Shown here one piece after another: positions 1 through 7,792 of a DNA stretch of 43,099 bases. The translations under genes were made by a program, and so were the position numbers. The first letter of the stretch is position 1; each line of letters starts with the position of its first letter. This DNA is from Nocardia lijiangensis NBRC 108240 (GTDB taxonomy: Bacteria > Actinomycetota > Actinomycetes > Mycobacteriales > Mycobacteriaceae), in contig NZ_BDBP01000081.1 of NCBI RefSeq assembly GCF_001613045.1, positions 1 through 43,099 of the forward strand, in the 5' to 3' direction. The notes under the pieces were generated by a model. It was not told where the DNA came from. It did no database searches and saw only the letters and a program-made list of their open reading frames with translations.

Positions 1-112
1 TGTTCGCGAAATCACGTCCCGGGGCCATGGCATCGGCAAACTTCGGGCCGATATCCTCGGTCCGTAACGTCTGGTACCCGCACTGCGGGACTGGAACGAC
101 ATCGAGAGGACA

Positions 113-1062
<950 letters not shown>

Positions 1063-1063
<1 letters not shown>

Positions 1064-1989
1064 TGGATCCGAAATTGCGCGGCGCCTACCGGCCCGGCGA
1101 ACTCACCGTGCACCACGACCCGAACACGCTGGCCGCGGTGGCGAAGGCGCTGCGCGGTGTCGGCCGTTCCGTCGGCCTGGTACCCACCATGGGCGCGCTG
1201 CACGAGGGACACCTGGAGATCGTGCGCCGCGCGAAGCGGACCAATCAGGTGGTGATCGTCTCCGTCTTCGTCAACCCGCTGCAGTTCGCCGCGAACGAGG
1301 ACCTGGACAAGTACCCGCGCACGCTCGACGCCGACGTGGAGCTGTTGCGCGCCGAGGGCGTCGACCTGGTGTTCGCCCCGAGCGCGTCCGACATGTACCC
1401 CGACGGTCCGCGCACCACGGTGCATCCCGGCCCGCTCGGCGCGGAGCTGGAGGGCGCGAGCCGCCCGACCCATTTCGCGGGCATGCTCACCGTGGTGGCC
1501 AAGCTGCTGCAGATCGCGCGGCCCAGCGAGGCGTTCTTCGGCGAGAAGGACTACCAGCAGCTCACGCTCATCCGGCAGATGGTGCGCGACCTGAACTTCG
1601 ACGTGAAGATCGTCGCGGTGCCGACCGTGCGCGAGCAGGACGGTCTCGCGCTCTCCTCGCGCAACCGCTACCTCGATCCGGCGCAGCGCGAGGCCGCGCT
1701 CGCCCTCTCCGCGGCGCTGTCGGCGGGCAGGCACGCGGCCGGTCTGGGCGCCGAGGGCGTACTCACCGCCGCCCGCGCCGTGCTCGAGGCCGCGCCCGGC
1801 GTCGACATCGACTACCTCGAAGTGCGTTCTTCGACCCTCGGCCCGGCCCCGGCCTCCGGCAACGCCCGGTTGCTCGTGGCCGCCAAGGTCGGCGCCACCC
1901 GGCTGATCGACAACATCGCCGTCACCCTCGGCGCCTCGATCGACGGCCACCCCAATCTCGAATCCCAGCCGGAACCGGCAGCTTTCTAG
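1063..1989 (+). CDS. panC: Pantothenate synthetase (pantoate--beta-alanine ligase)
   Basis: Joins pantoate and beta-alanine using ATP in the cytoplasm to make pantothenate. Visible family signatures are PTMGALHEGH (the nucleotide-binding HIGH-type motif), FGEKDYQQL, and LSSRNRYL, which carries the KMSKS-equivalent loop. Length is about 308 residues, normal for the family. An in-frame TTG at 1060 precedes ATG 1063; I chose ATG because it forms a TGATG overlap with the upstream stop. Its beta-alanine comes from PanD, encoded 16 bp downstream, so panC-panD-coaX is one CoA-precursor operon. Confidence 0.97.
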
Positions 1990-2005
1990 AAAGGCGACGA
2001 CGAAG

Positions 2006-2425
2006 ATGTTGCGCACCATGATGAAGTCCAAGATCCACCGTGCCACCGTGACCCACGCCGATCTGCACTACGTCGGGTCGGTGACGGTGGACCAGGATCT
2101 GATGGACGCCGCCGATCTGCTCGAGGGCGAGCAGGTCTGCATCGTCGACATCGACAACGGCGCCCGCCTGGAGACCTACGTGATCGCGGGTGAGCGCGGT
2201 TCGGGCGTGATCGGCATCAACGGCGCCGCCGCGCACCTGGTCCATCCCGGTGACCTGGTCATCCTCATCGCCTACGGGATGATGAACGAACAGGAGATCG
2301 CCGAGTACGACCCCAAGGTCGTCTTCGTCGACGAGCGCAACCGCCCGGTCGAGCTCGGCTCCGATCCGGCGCACGCCCCTGAGGGTTCCGGCCTCACTTC
2401 ACCGCGTTCGCTCACCTTCGCCTGA
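2006..2425 (+). CDS. panD: Aspartate 1-decarboxylase precursor
   Basis: Makes beta-alanine from L-aspartate for PanC. It is a pyruvoyl enzyme made as a proenzyme. The self-cleavage site is visible as Gly24-Ser25 in HYVGSVTVD, and Ser25 becomes the pyruvoyl group. The GERGSGVIGINGAAAHLVHPGDLVI segment is typical of the family. The 139 residues fit the actinobacterial form with a short extended C-terminus. A Shine-Dalgarno AAAGGCGACGACG precedes the ATG. Confidence 0.97.
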   Translation: MLRTMMKSKIHRATVTHADLHYVGSVTVDQDLMDAADLLEGEQVCIVDIDNGARLETYVIAGERGSGVIGINGAAAHLVHPGDLVILIAYGMMNEQEIAEYDPKVVFVDERNRPVELGSDPAHAPEGSGLTSPRSLTFA

Positions 2426-2453
2426 CGGCGCCTATTCGAAAGTCGGGGGAGCA

Positions 2454-3248
2454 ATGCTGCTGACCATCGACGTCCGCAACACCAGTATCGAGCTAGGCCT
2501 GTTCTCCGGCAGCGGTTCGCACGCCAAGCTGGTGCGGCACTGGCGGATGCACACCAATCCGCTGCTGACCGCCGACGAGTTCGCCATGCAGGTGCGCGGG
2601 CTGGTCGGCGCGCAGCTGGACGAGGTGACAGGCGTCGCGGCCCTGTCGACGGTGCCGCCGGTGCTGCACGAACTGCGCGCCATGCTGGAGCGGTACTGGC
2701 CGCACGTGCCGCACGTAGTGGTGGAACCCGGTGTGCGGACGGGAATTCCGCTCCTGGTCGACAACCCGAAGGAGATCGGCGCGGACCGGATCGTGAACGC
2801 GCTCGCCGCCCAGCAGCGTTTCGGCTCGGCGGCGATCGTGGTCGATTTCGGCACCGCGACCACGGTGGACCTGGTCTCGGCGAAGGGCGAGTTCCTCGGT
2901 GGTGTCATCGCGCCGGGCGTCGCCATCTCCAGTGAGGCGCTGATCGAGCGGGCCGCGCTGCGCCGCGTCGAGTTGGCGCGCCCGCGTTCGGTGGTCGGCA
3001 AGAACACCGTGGAGGCCATTCAGTCCGGCGCGGTGTTCGGATTCGCCGGGCTGGTGGACGGCCTGATCGACCGCATCCGCGACGAACTCGACGCCTTCGC
3101 GGGTACCGACGTGGCCGTGGTCGCCACCGGCATCAGCGCGCCGCTGATCGTGCCGGAATCGGAGACCATCGACCACCACGAGCCGCATCTGACCCTGACC
3201 GGCCTTCGCCTGGTCTACGAACGCAACCAGCAGCGCCGCAAATTCTGA
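2454..3248 (+). CDS. coaX: Type III pantothenate kinase
   Basis: Phosphorylates pantothenate with ATP, the first step of CoA synthesis. This is an ASKHA-fold enzyme. It shows the N-terminal phosphate loop IDVRNTSIELGLF (Asp6), GVRTGIPLLVDNPKEIGADRIVNALA, the catalytic VVDFGTATTVDLV, and GGVIAPGV. The 264 residues match the family. GGGGGAGCA lies just before the ATG. It is the third gene of the panC-panD-coaX group and follows panD by 28 bp. Confidence 0.96.
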   Translation: MLLTIDVRNTSIELGLFSGSGSHAKLVRHWRMHTNPLLTADEFAMQVRGLVGAQLDEVTGVAALSTVPPVLHELRAMLERYWPHVPHVVVEPGVRTGIPLLVDNPKEIGADRIVNALAAQQRFGSAAIVVDFGTATTVDLVSAKGEFLGGVIAPGVAISSEALIERAALRRVELARPRSVVGKNTVEAIQSGAVFGFAGLVDGLIDRIRDELDAFAGTDVAVVATGISAPLIVPESETIDHHEPHLTLTGLRLVYERNQQRRKF

Positions 3249-3255
3249 CCGGCGG

Positions 3256-3288
3256 CCCGGGTGGGGCGTGGATCACCCCGGGTGGGGC
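3256..3288 (+). repeat. Two 12-bp direct repeats before the attenuator promoter
   Basis: CCCGGGTGGGGC occurs at 3256-3267 and again at 3277-3288. The start-to-start distance is 21 bp, two helical turns, and the second copy ends 2 bp before the proposed -35. The placement suits an activator or repressor binding on one face of the helix. Inferred from spacing only. Confidence 0.5.
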
Positions 3289-3290
3289 TG

Positions 3291-3325
3291 TTGCTCCCGC
3301 GAAGACCGCTGCTAGACTCGCCGAC
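3291..3325 (+). promoter_or_regulatory. Promoter for a leaderless transcript (cysteine micro-ORF)
   Basis: A -35-like TTGCTC (3291-3296), a 16 bp spacer and a -10 TAGACT (3313-3318) end 7 nt before the GTG at 3326. Transcription would start at or next to that GTG, giving a leaderless mRNA, which is common in this order of bacteria. Confidence 0.6.
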
Positions 3326-3367
3326 GTGTATTTCCGCGTGACCACCCAGGAGTGTTGTCGAGGCTGA
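3326..3367 (+). CDS. Leaderless cysteine-rich micro-ORF (leader peptide MYFRVTTQECCRG)
   Basis: A 13-codon ORF: GTG start, codons for MYFRVTTQECCRG, TGA stop. It has no Shine-Dalgarno but sits 7 nt after a good -10, as leaderless genes do. Two adjacent Cys codons (TGT TGT, 3353-3358) near the end are what a cysteine-sensing leader peptide needs. It lies 69 nt before the cysteine dioxygenase gene. Leaderless polycysteine short ORFs acting as cysteine-responsive attenuators are established in mycobacteria. The peptide itself probably has no function; its translation does. Confidence 0.7.
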   Translation: MYFRVTTQECCRG

Positions 3368-3428
3368 TTCCGGCCTCGACCGATCGAGGCCGACTTCGAG
3401 TCCCTCGACCGATCCCCACCTCCTGGAG
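3346..3428 (+). promoter_or_regulatory. Cysteine-responsive attenuator with mutually exclusive pairings
   Basis: CCAGGAG at 3346-3352, inside the micro-ORF just before its Cys codons, is perfectly complementary to CTCCTGG at 3420-3426, which includes half of the GGAG Shine-Dalgarno (3425-3428) of the dioxygenase gene. Between them lie TCGAGGC 3358-3364 with GCCTCGA 3373-3379 (1:2), GGCCTCGA 3372-3379 with TCGAGGCC 3384-3391 (2:3), and TCGAGG 3384-3389 with CCTCGA 3403-3408 (3:4). These cannot all form together. A ribosome stalled on the Cys codons would mask 3346-3352 and free the ribosome binding site. Pairings are seen directly; the mechanism is inferred. Confidence 0.6.
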
Positions 3429-3436
3429 ATTCGCTC

Positions 3437-4033
3437 ATGCGTTCCTCTGTTCTTTCCCTCAGTTCCGCACGTGACAGCCTGTCGGCCCGGCCGCCGGTGG
3501 ATCGTGCCGTCGCGCCCGCGCTCCCGACCCGGCTGCGCCCCGCCGATCTGCTGCGGCTGACCGACGAGGGCGCCGAGGACGTGCTCGCGGGCCGGTACGA
3601 CCACTTGCTGCCCGAGGGCGGCGTCTGGCCCGTCGACGAGCGCTGGGCGACCCGGCTGCTCTCCGACGACGAGGTCGACGTCTGGCTGATCAGCTGGACG
3701 CCGGGCAAGTCCACCGAACTGCACGATCACGCCGGATCGCTGGGCGCGCTCACCGTGCTCAGCGGCGCGCTCTCGGAATTCCGCTGGAATGGCACGGAAT
3801 TGCGCAGGCGCACGCTGACCGCGGGCGATCAGGCTTCCTTCCCCATCGGCTGGGTGCACGACGTGATGCGCGCACCGGCCGCCGCCGAATCCGCGGGCCC
3901 GCTCGACCCGACCCTGAGCGTGCACGCCTATTCCCCGCCGCTGACCGCCATGTCCTACTACGAGGTGACCGGCCACGGCACCCTGCGGCGCACCCGAACC
4001 GTTCTCACCGACCAGCCCGAAGGTGATATGTGA
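3437..4033 (+). CDS. Cysteine dioxygenase family protein (cupin)
   Basis: A 198-residue thiol dioxygenase of the cupin fold, expected to oxidise cysteine to cysteine sulfinate with Fe(II) and O2. Likely iron ligands are His96 and His98 in ELHDHAGSLG and His163 in SVHAYSPPL. Arg73 (WATRLL) aligns by eye with the substrate-carboxylate Arg of Arg-type enzymes, which favours cysteine over 3-mercaptopropionate. Tyr174/175 lies in SYYEV. The Cys that cross-links to Tyr in mammalian enzymes is Gly here, as is usual in bacteria. ATG 3437 has GGAG 8 nt upstream. It overlaps the rhodanese gene by one base and lies behind the micro-ORF attenuator. Confidence 0.88.
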   Translation: MRSSVLSLSSARDSLSARPPVDRAVAPALPTRLRPADLLRLTDEGAEDVLAGRYDHLLPEGGVWPVDERWATRLLSDDEVDVWLISWTPGKSTELHDHAGSLGALTVLSGALSEFRWNGTELRRRTLTAGDQASFPIGWVHDVMRAPAAAESAGPLDPTLSVHAYSPPLTAMSYYEVTGHGTLRRTRTVLTDQPEGDM

Positions 4034-4464
4034 TGGCCCGCTTGACCATCGATCAGATGCTCGACGACGCGCGCGCTCAGCTCGACAGGATCTATGCGTT
4101 CGAATTGCCCGCTGCGCTCGCCAGGGGCGCCATTCTGGTGGACATCCGTCCGCAGGCGCAGCGCGATCGGGAGGGCACGCTACCCGGCGCCCTGGTGATC
4201 GAGCGGAATGTCCTGGAATGGCGGCTCGATCCGACGAGCTCGGCGCGTTTGGCGCTGGCCGCGAATCACGAGGTGGAATGGATCGTGGTGTGCTCCGAGG
4301 GTTACACCTCCAGCCTGGCCGCCGCCTCGCTGCAACAACTCGGGCTGCACCGGGCCACCGATCTGATCGGCGGTTACCAGGCGCTCAAGGCGGCAGGCCT
4401 GCTCACCATTGCCAGCCGGGCGCCGCACTTCGCCCGCGAGGTCACCGCGCTCGCCTCGCTGTAA
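4033..4464 (+). CDS. Rhodanese-like sulfurtransferase
   Basis: A single rhodanese domain of about 143 residues. It has the strand ILVDIRPQAQRDREGTLPGALVI and an active-site loop with Cys87 in VVCSEGYTSS, the residue that would carry persulfide. The gene starts at the ATG in the TGATG junction with the dioxygenase stop; an in-frame GTG at 4030 is the alternative. Co-translation with a cysteine dioxygenase suggests it handles sulfane sulfur or sulfite from the same pathway. The natural donor and acceptor cannot be read from sequence. Confidence 0.88.
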   Translation: MARLTIDQMLDDARAQLDRIYAFELPAALARGAILVDIRPQAQRDREGTLPGALVIERNVLEWRLDPTSSARLALAANHEVEWIVVCSEGYTSSLAAASLQQLGLHRATDLIGGYQALKAAGLLTIASRAPHFAREVTALASL

Positions 4465-4471
4465 TTCGGTG

Positions 4472-4489
4472 CGAGATCCTTCTATCTCG
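4472..4489 (+). terminator. Small hairpin after the dioxygenase-rhodanese operon
   Basis: CGAGAT, a 6-nt loop, then ATCTCG: a perfect 6-bp stem starting 8 nt after the rhodanese stop. It has no T-run, so it is only a possible 3' end stabiliser or weak terminator. Confidence 0.3.
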
Positions 4490-4645
4490 AAATAGTAGGT
4501 AGCGCAATCGGTTTCGGTTTTCCGGCGGCTTTCGTTCCGAAAGCGGCCCGCTGAAACTCGACCGGGGTGCGCGTTGGAAACCGATGCCGATTCGTTACTA
4601 TCGGGCGGAGCCCGGGCGGCCCGCAAAACGATTTCCGGTGCACGC

Positions 4646-4659
4646 TAGGGTTGTCGGAT
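4646..4659 (+). promoter_or_regulatory. -10 element deciding a leaderless lysS start
   Basis: TAGGGT at 4646-4651 ends 8 nt before GTG 4660. No Shine-Dalgarno is present. This arrangement supports GTG 4660 over the upstream in-frame start at 4567. Confidence 0.5.
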
Positions 4660-6228
4660 GTGAGCACCCCGAACACGCCCCCGCCCGGTCGCTCCGTGGG
4701 TTCGGTTCCTGCGGCGCAATCCAGCCGACCCGCCCCGGAAGCAGACGACGTCCCGGAGCAGATGCGAATTCGCAGGGAGAAGCGTGAGCGGCTGCTCGCG
4801 GGGGGCGTCGAGGCGTATCCGGTGGTCGTCCCCCGTACGCACTCGCTGTCCGAAATTCGGGCCGCCTTTCCCGATCTGCCCGCCGACACCCAGACCGGTC
4901 AGCAGGCCGGCGTGGTGGGGCGCGTCATTTTCCTGCGCAATACCGGCAAGCTGTGCTTCGCCACCCTGCAGGAGGGCGACGGCACCAAGCTGCAGGCCAT
5001 GATCAGCCTGAACGGCGTCGGGGCGGACGCGCTCGCGGCCTGGAAGGCCGATGTCGACCTCGGTGACTTCGTTTTCGTGCACGGTGAGGTCATCGCCTCG
5101 CGCACGGGCGAATTGAGCGTCATGGCCGATTCCTGGTCCATGTCCGCGAAGGCGCTGCGGCCGCTGCCGGTGGCGCACAAGGAGATGAACGAGGAGTCCA
5201 GGGTCCGGCAGCGCTACGTCGACCTGATCGTGCGTCCCGAGGCCAGGGAAATGGCACGCACCAGAGTCACGGTGGTGCGCGCGCTGAGGGCCGCGCTGGA
5301 ACGCCGCGGCTTCCTCGAGGTGGAGACGCCGATGCTGCAAACGCTGCACGGCGGCGCGGCGGCCCGGCCGTTCATCACCCGTTCCAATGCCCTCGATATG
5401 GACCTCTACCTGCGCATTGCGCCGGAACTGTTCCTCAAGCGCTGCGTGGTCGGCGGTTTGGAGAAGGTCTTCGAGGTCAACCGGAACTTCCGCAACGAAG
5501 GCGCCGACTCCACCCATTCGCCCGAGTTCGCAATGTTGGAAACGTATGAGGCTTACGGCACCTACGACGACTCTGCGAAGATGATCCGGGAATTGGTGCA
5601 GGAAGTCGCGCAAGAGGCTTTTGGCACCCAGGTGGTGACCCTCGCGGACGGTACCGAATACGATCTTCGGGGCGAGTGGGCAACCGTCGAGATGTACCCT
5701 TCGCTGTCCGATGCGCTCGGTGTCCGGGTCACCCCGGAAACATCGGTCGAGGAATTGCTGGCACTCGCCGATCGGGTTGGACTGGAAATTCCGGAGGGCA
5801 AGGGCTACGGTCACGGCAAACTGGTCGAAGAACTGTGGGAGCACGAGTACGGCGACAAGCTCTATGCGCCGACATTCGTGCGCGACTTCCCCGTCGAGAC
5901 CTCGCCGCTGACCCGTCAGCACCGCAGCAAGCCCGGAGTTACCGAGAAGTGGGATCTGTATGTCCGCGGCTTCGAGTTGGCCACCGGCTATTCGGAGTTG
6001 GTGGATCCGGTGATCCAGCGCGAGCGGTTCGTGGATCAGGCGCGGCTGGCCGCGCAGGGTGACGACGAGGCAATGGCGCTGGACGAGGACTTCCTGGCCG
6101 CGATGGAGCACGGCATGCCGCCGACAACCGGAACCGGTATGGGAATCGATCGGTTGTTGATGGCACTGACGGGATTGGGAATCCGCGAAACGATACTGTT
6201 CCCAATTGTGCGTCCGGTCACTCGGTGA
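4660..6228 (+). CDS. lysS: Lysyl-tRNA synthetase (class II)
   Basis: Charges tRNA-Lys. The first 35 or so residues are Pro/Ser-rich and probably disordered. An OB-fold anticodon-binding domain follows (GVVGRVIFLRNTGKLCFATLQ), then the class II catalytic core: motif 1 around FLEVETPMLQ, motif 2 FEVNRNFRNEGADSTHSPEF, motif 3 GTGMGIDRLLMALTG. From GTG 4660 the protein has 522 residues, close to the usual length. The frame is open back to 4567, but that extension looks unlike the family and the -10 at 4646 argues against it. lysS next to lsr2 is conserved in Mycobacteriales. Confidence 0.96.
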   Translation: MSTPNTPPPGRSVGSVPAAQSSRPAPEADDVPEQMRIRREKRERLLAGGVEAYPVVVPRTHSLSEIRAAFPDLPADTQTGQQAGVVGRVIFLRNTGKLCFATLQEGDGTKLQAMISLNGVGADALAAWKADVDLGDFVFVHGEVIASRTGELSVMADSWSMSAKALRPLPVAHKEMNEESRVRQRYVDLIVRPEAREMARTRVTVVRALRAALERRGFLEVETPMLQTLHGGAAARPFITRSNALDMDLYLRIAPELFLKRCVVGGLEKVFEVNRNFRNEGADSTHSPEFAMLETYEAYGTYDDSAKMIRELVQEVAQEAFGTQVVTLADGTEYDLRGEWATVEMYPSLSDALGVRVTPETSVEELLALADRVGLEIPEGKGYGHGKLVEELWEHEYGDKLYAPTFVRDFPVETSPLTRQHRSKPGVTEKWDLYVRGFELATGYSELVDPVIQRERFVDQARLAAQGDDEAMALDEDFLAAMEHGMPPTTGTGMGIDRLLMALTGLGIRETILFPIVRPVTR

Positions 6229-6239
6229 GGTGTGCGCGA

Positions 6240-6260
6240 CCGGCGTGGAGGCGACGCCGG
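6240..6260 (+). terminator. Hairpin after lysS
   Basis: CCGGCGT, a 7-nt loop, then ACGCCGG: a perfect 7-bp GC-rich stem 11 nt after the lysS stop. No T-run follows, so termination is uncertain. Confidence 0.4.
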
Positions 6261-6337
6261 AGCGTAACCCAGGCAGCGACTGGCGAACGCGCAAATCAAA
6301 CAGAGTCGGGTTCGTTTCGATAGCCGAAGTCTCGTCT

Positions 6338-6400
6338 TGGAATTTTCTGAATTCGAGGTATTCTTGCCTCGGGTAATCGGCCTAGTATGCGGGTCGCACG
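6338..6400 (+). promoter_or_regulatory. AT-rich lsr2 control region
   Basis: A locally AT-rich stretch (AATTTTCTGAATTC at 6341-6354) is followed by TAGTAT (6384-6389), a plausible -10. A 5-bp inverted repeat CGAGG/CCTCG sits at 6354-6371. Lsr2 prefers AT-rich DNA, so self-binding here is a reasonable inference. Confidence 0.4.
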
Positions 6401-6422
6401 ATTTCGAGAGGACGTTCATCTC

Positions 6423-6782
6423 ATGGCAAAGAAGGTCACCGTTAGCCTGATCGACGATGTCGACGGTGAGTCCATCGCGGACGAGACCATCGAGTTTGCG
6501 ATCGACGGTGTGTCGTACGAGATCGACCTGTCGTCGGCAAATGCCGCGAAGCTGCGGGACGGGCTGGAGCAGTGGGTTTCCAGTGCGCGCCGGGTGAGCG
6601 GCCGTCGCCGCGTGAAGGCCGCCGCGGGTGCTGCCGCGGCCCCGAAGAGCCGGGTCTCGATCGACCGGGAACAAAGTGCGGCAATTCGCGAGTGGGCGCG
6701 CCGGAATGGCCACAAGGTCTCCGCCCGCGGTCGTATCTCCGCCGACATCACCGACGCGTACAACAAGGCCGCGAAGGGCTAG
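6423..6782 (+). CDS. lsr2: Lsr2 nucleoid-associated protein
   Basis: An H-NS-like xenogeneic silencer that bridges AT-rich DNA. At 119 residues it starts MAKKVTVSLIDDVDG. The N-terminal half (1-60) is the dimerisation/oligomerisation domain. A basic linker (SGRRRVKAAAGAAAAPKSR) leads to the C-terminal DNA-binding domain with the AT-hook-like RGR (SARGRISADI). ATG 6423 is chosen over 6387 because family members begin MAKKV and GAGAGGA lies upstream at 6406-6412. Confidence 0.97.
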   Translation: MAKKVTVSLIDDVDGESIADETIEFAIDGVSYEIDLSSANAAKLRDGLEQWVSSARRVSGRRRVKAAAGAAAAPKSRVSIDREQSAAIREWARRNGHKVSARGRISADITDAYNKAAKG

Positions 6783-6860
6783 TTCATTTAACCGCTGCCG
6801 CCTGGGCGAATCGTGCGACGCCCGGGCGGCAGCATCGTTTGTGATAGTTCTTCGATATAA

Positions 6861-6923
6861 GGCGTACCTCCGCCTTCGCTTCGGCCGTGCGTGAGAAGGA
6901 GACGGACTTCGTCCGGCTACGCC
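6861..6923 (+). repeat. Intergenic structured element, best copy
   Basis: The 63 bp are bounded by GGCGTA (6861-6866) and its complement TACGCC (6918-6923). Inside, CTCCGCCTTC can pair loosely with GAAGGAG, and CGGACTTCGTCCG makes a 5-bp stem with a 3-nt loop. Folded, this is a three-way junction. Degenerate relatives appear at about 9449-9490, 9616-9668, 9738-9784, 9797-9850, 26381-26406 and 34345-34386. Confidence 0.45.
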
Positions 6924-7034
6924 ACCCGATGGACCACCGGTGCGACTCGATCTTGCTCGTGGTACCCCGACGCGGCACCATGGAAACGTGCGAAGGTCGT
7001 CACTGGCGGTATGGAGAGATGAGGTATCGGCACA

Positions 7035-7658
7035 GTGACTGGATTCGTCGGATCATTGTTGCGATTCACCGATGACTCGGGCCGCCAGCAGGAGTTGTTG
7101 TTGAGCCCGGAGCAGCAACGCGTCACCATCGGCCGCTCACCGCAGGCCGATCTGGCGCTGCGCTGGGACGCGGAGGTGTCCCGGCTGCACGCATCGATCG
7201 AATACTTGGGCGCGCATTGGACGATCGTCGACGACGGTCTTTCCCGCAATGGCACCTTCGTCAACGGGGAGCGCTTGGTCGGCAGACGCCGCCTGATGGC
7301 CGGCGACCGGATCCGAGTCGGCACCTCGCTGGTCTCCTTCCACGATTTCGGCGCCGTCGCCGACGATGCCACCCGCACCTCCACCGGCGCGATTCCCACG
7401 CTCCGTTCGCTCACCGAGACGCAGCGCGCGGTGCTCGTCGCGCTGTGCCGTCCGTACAAGAACGGCGCGGGCTTCGCGACCCCGGCCTCCAATCAGCAGA
7501 TCGCCGAGGAACTGTTCCTGAGCGTCGACGCCATCAAGACCCACCTGCGCGCGCTGTTCGCCAAGTTCGGCGTGGAGAGCCTGCCGCAGAACCAGAAGCG
7601 GGTGCGTCTGGCGGCGCTGGCCATGCAGAGCGGCATCATCTCGGACCGGGATCTCTGA
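7035..7658 (+). CDS. FHA domain protein with C-terminal helix-turn-helix
   Basis: A 207-residue protein. Residues about 20-105 form an FHA phosphothreonine-binding domain, with VTIGRSPQADLAL, the SRLH segment and DDGLSRNGTFVNG all present. Residues about 125-205 (LTETQRAVLVALCRPY ... ASNQQIAEELFLSVDAIKTHLRALFAKFGV) read as a winged or LuxR-like HTH. It could therefore link Ser/Thr-kinase signalling to DNA binding. No kinase lies nearby. The GTG start at 7035 gives FHA its usual position; the Shine-Dalgarno is weak. Confidence 0.82.
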   Translation: MTGFVGSLLRFTDDSGRQQELLLSPEQQRVTIGRSPQADLALRWDAEVSRLHASIEYLGAHWTIVDDGLSRNGTFVNGERLVGRRRLMAGDRIRVGTSLVSFHDFGAVADDATRTSTGAIPTLRSLTETQRAVLVALCRPYKNGAGFATPASNQQIAEELFLSVDAIKTHLRALFAKFGVESLPQNQKRVRLAALAMQSGIISDRDL

Positions 7659-7748
7659 ACCGCACCGCGCTCGTGGACGCCCGCTTAAACAGGCGAGCGT
7701 CTCGACCATGGAGGAGCGGGCCCGTTCGCGGTTGACTAGTCCTCGTTG

Positions 7749-7770
7749 CCGGACCGAAGATTCGGACCGG
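7749..7770. promoter_or_regulatory. 22-bp near-palindrome upstream of the DUF1772 gene
   Basis: CCGGACCGAA, GA, TTCGGACCGG: a 10+10 bp inverted repeat with one mismatch, ending 22 bp before the ATG at 7793. It could be an operator or an mRNA hairpin. Confidence 0.35.
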
Positions 7771-7792
7771 ACTGTGAGGCAGGAGAAATCGA

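Noticed and set aside
1..112. Possible 3' end of an upstream gene
   Set aside because: Frame 2 stays open to a TAA at 65-67 and frame 1 to a TGA at 139-141. Neither stretch is long enough or distinctive enough to call.
4645..6294. 549-codon ORF antisense to lysS
   Set aside because: Shadow of the lysS codon pattern; no domain or start signal.
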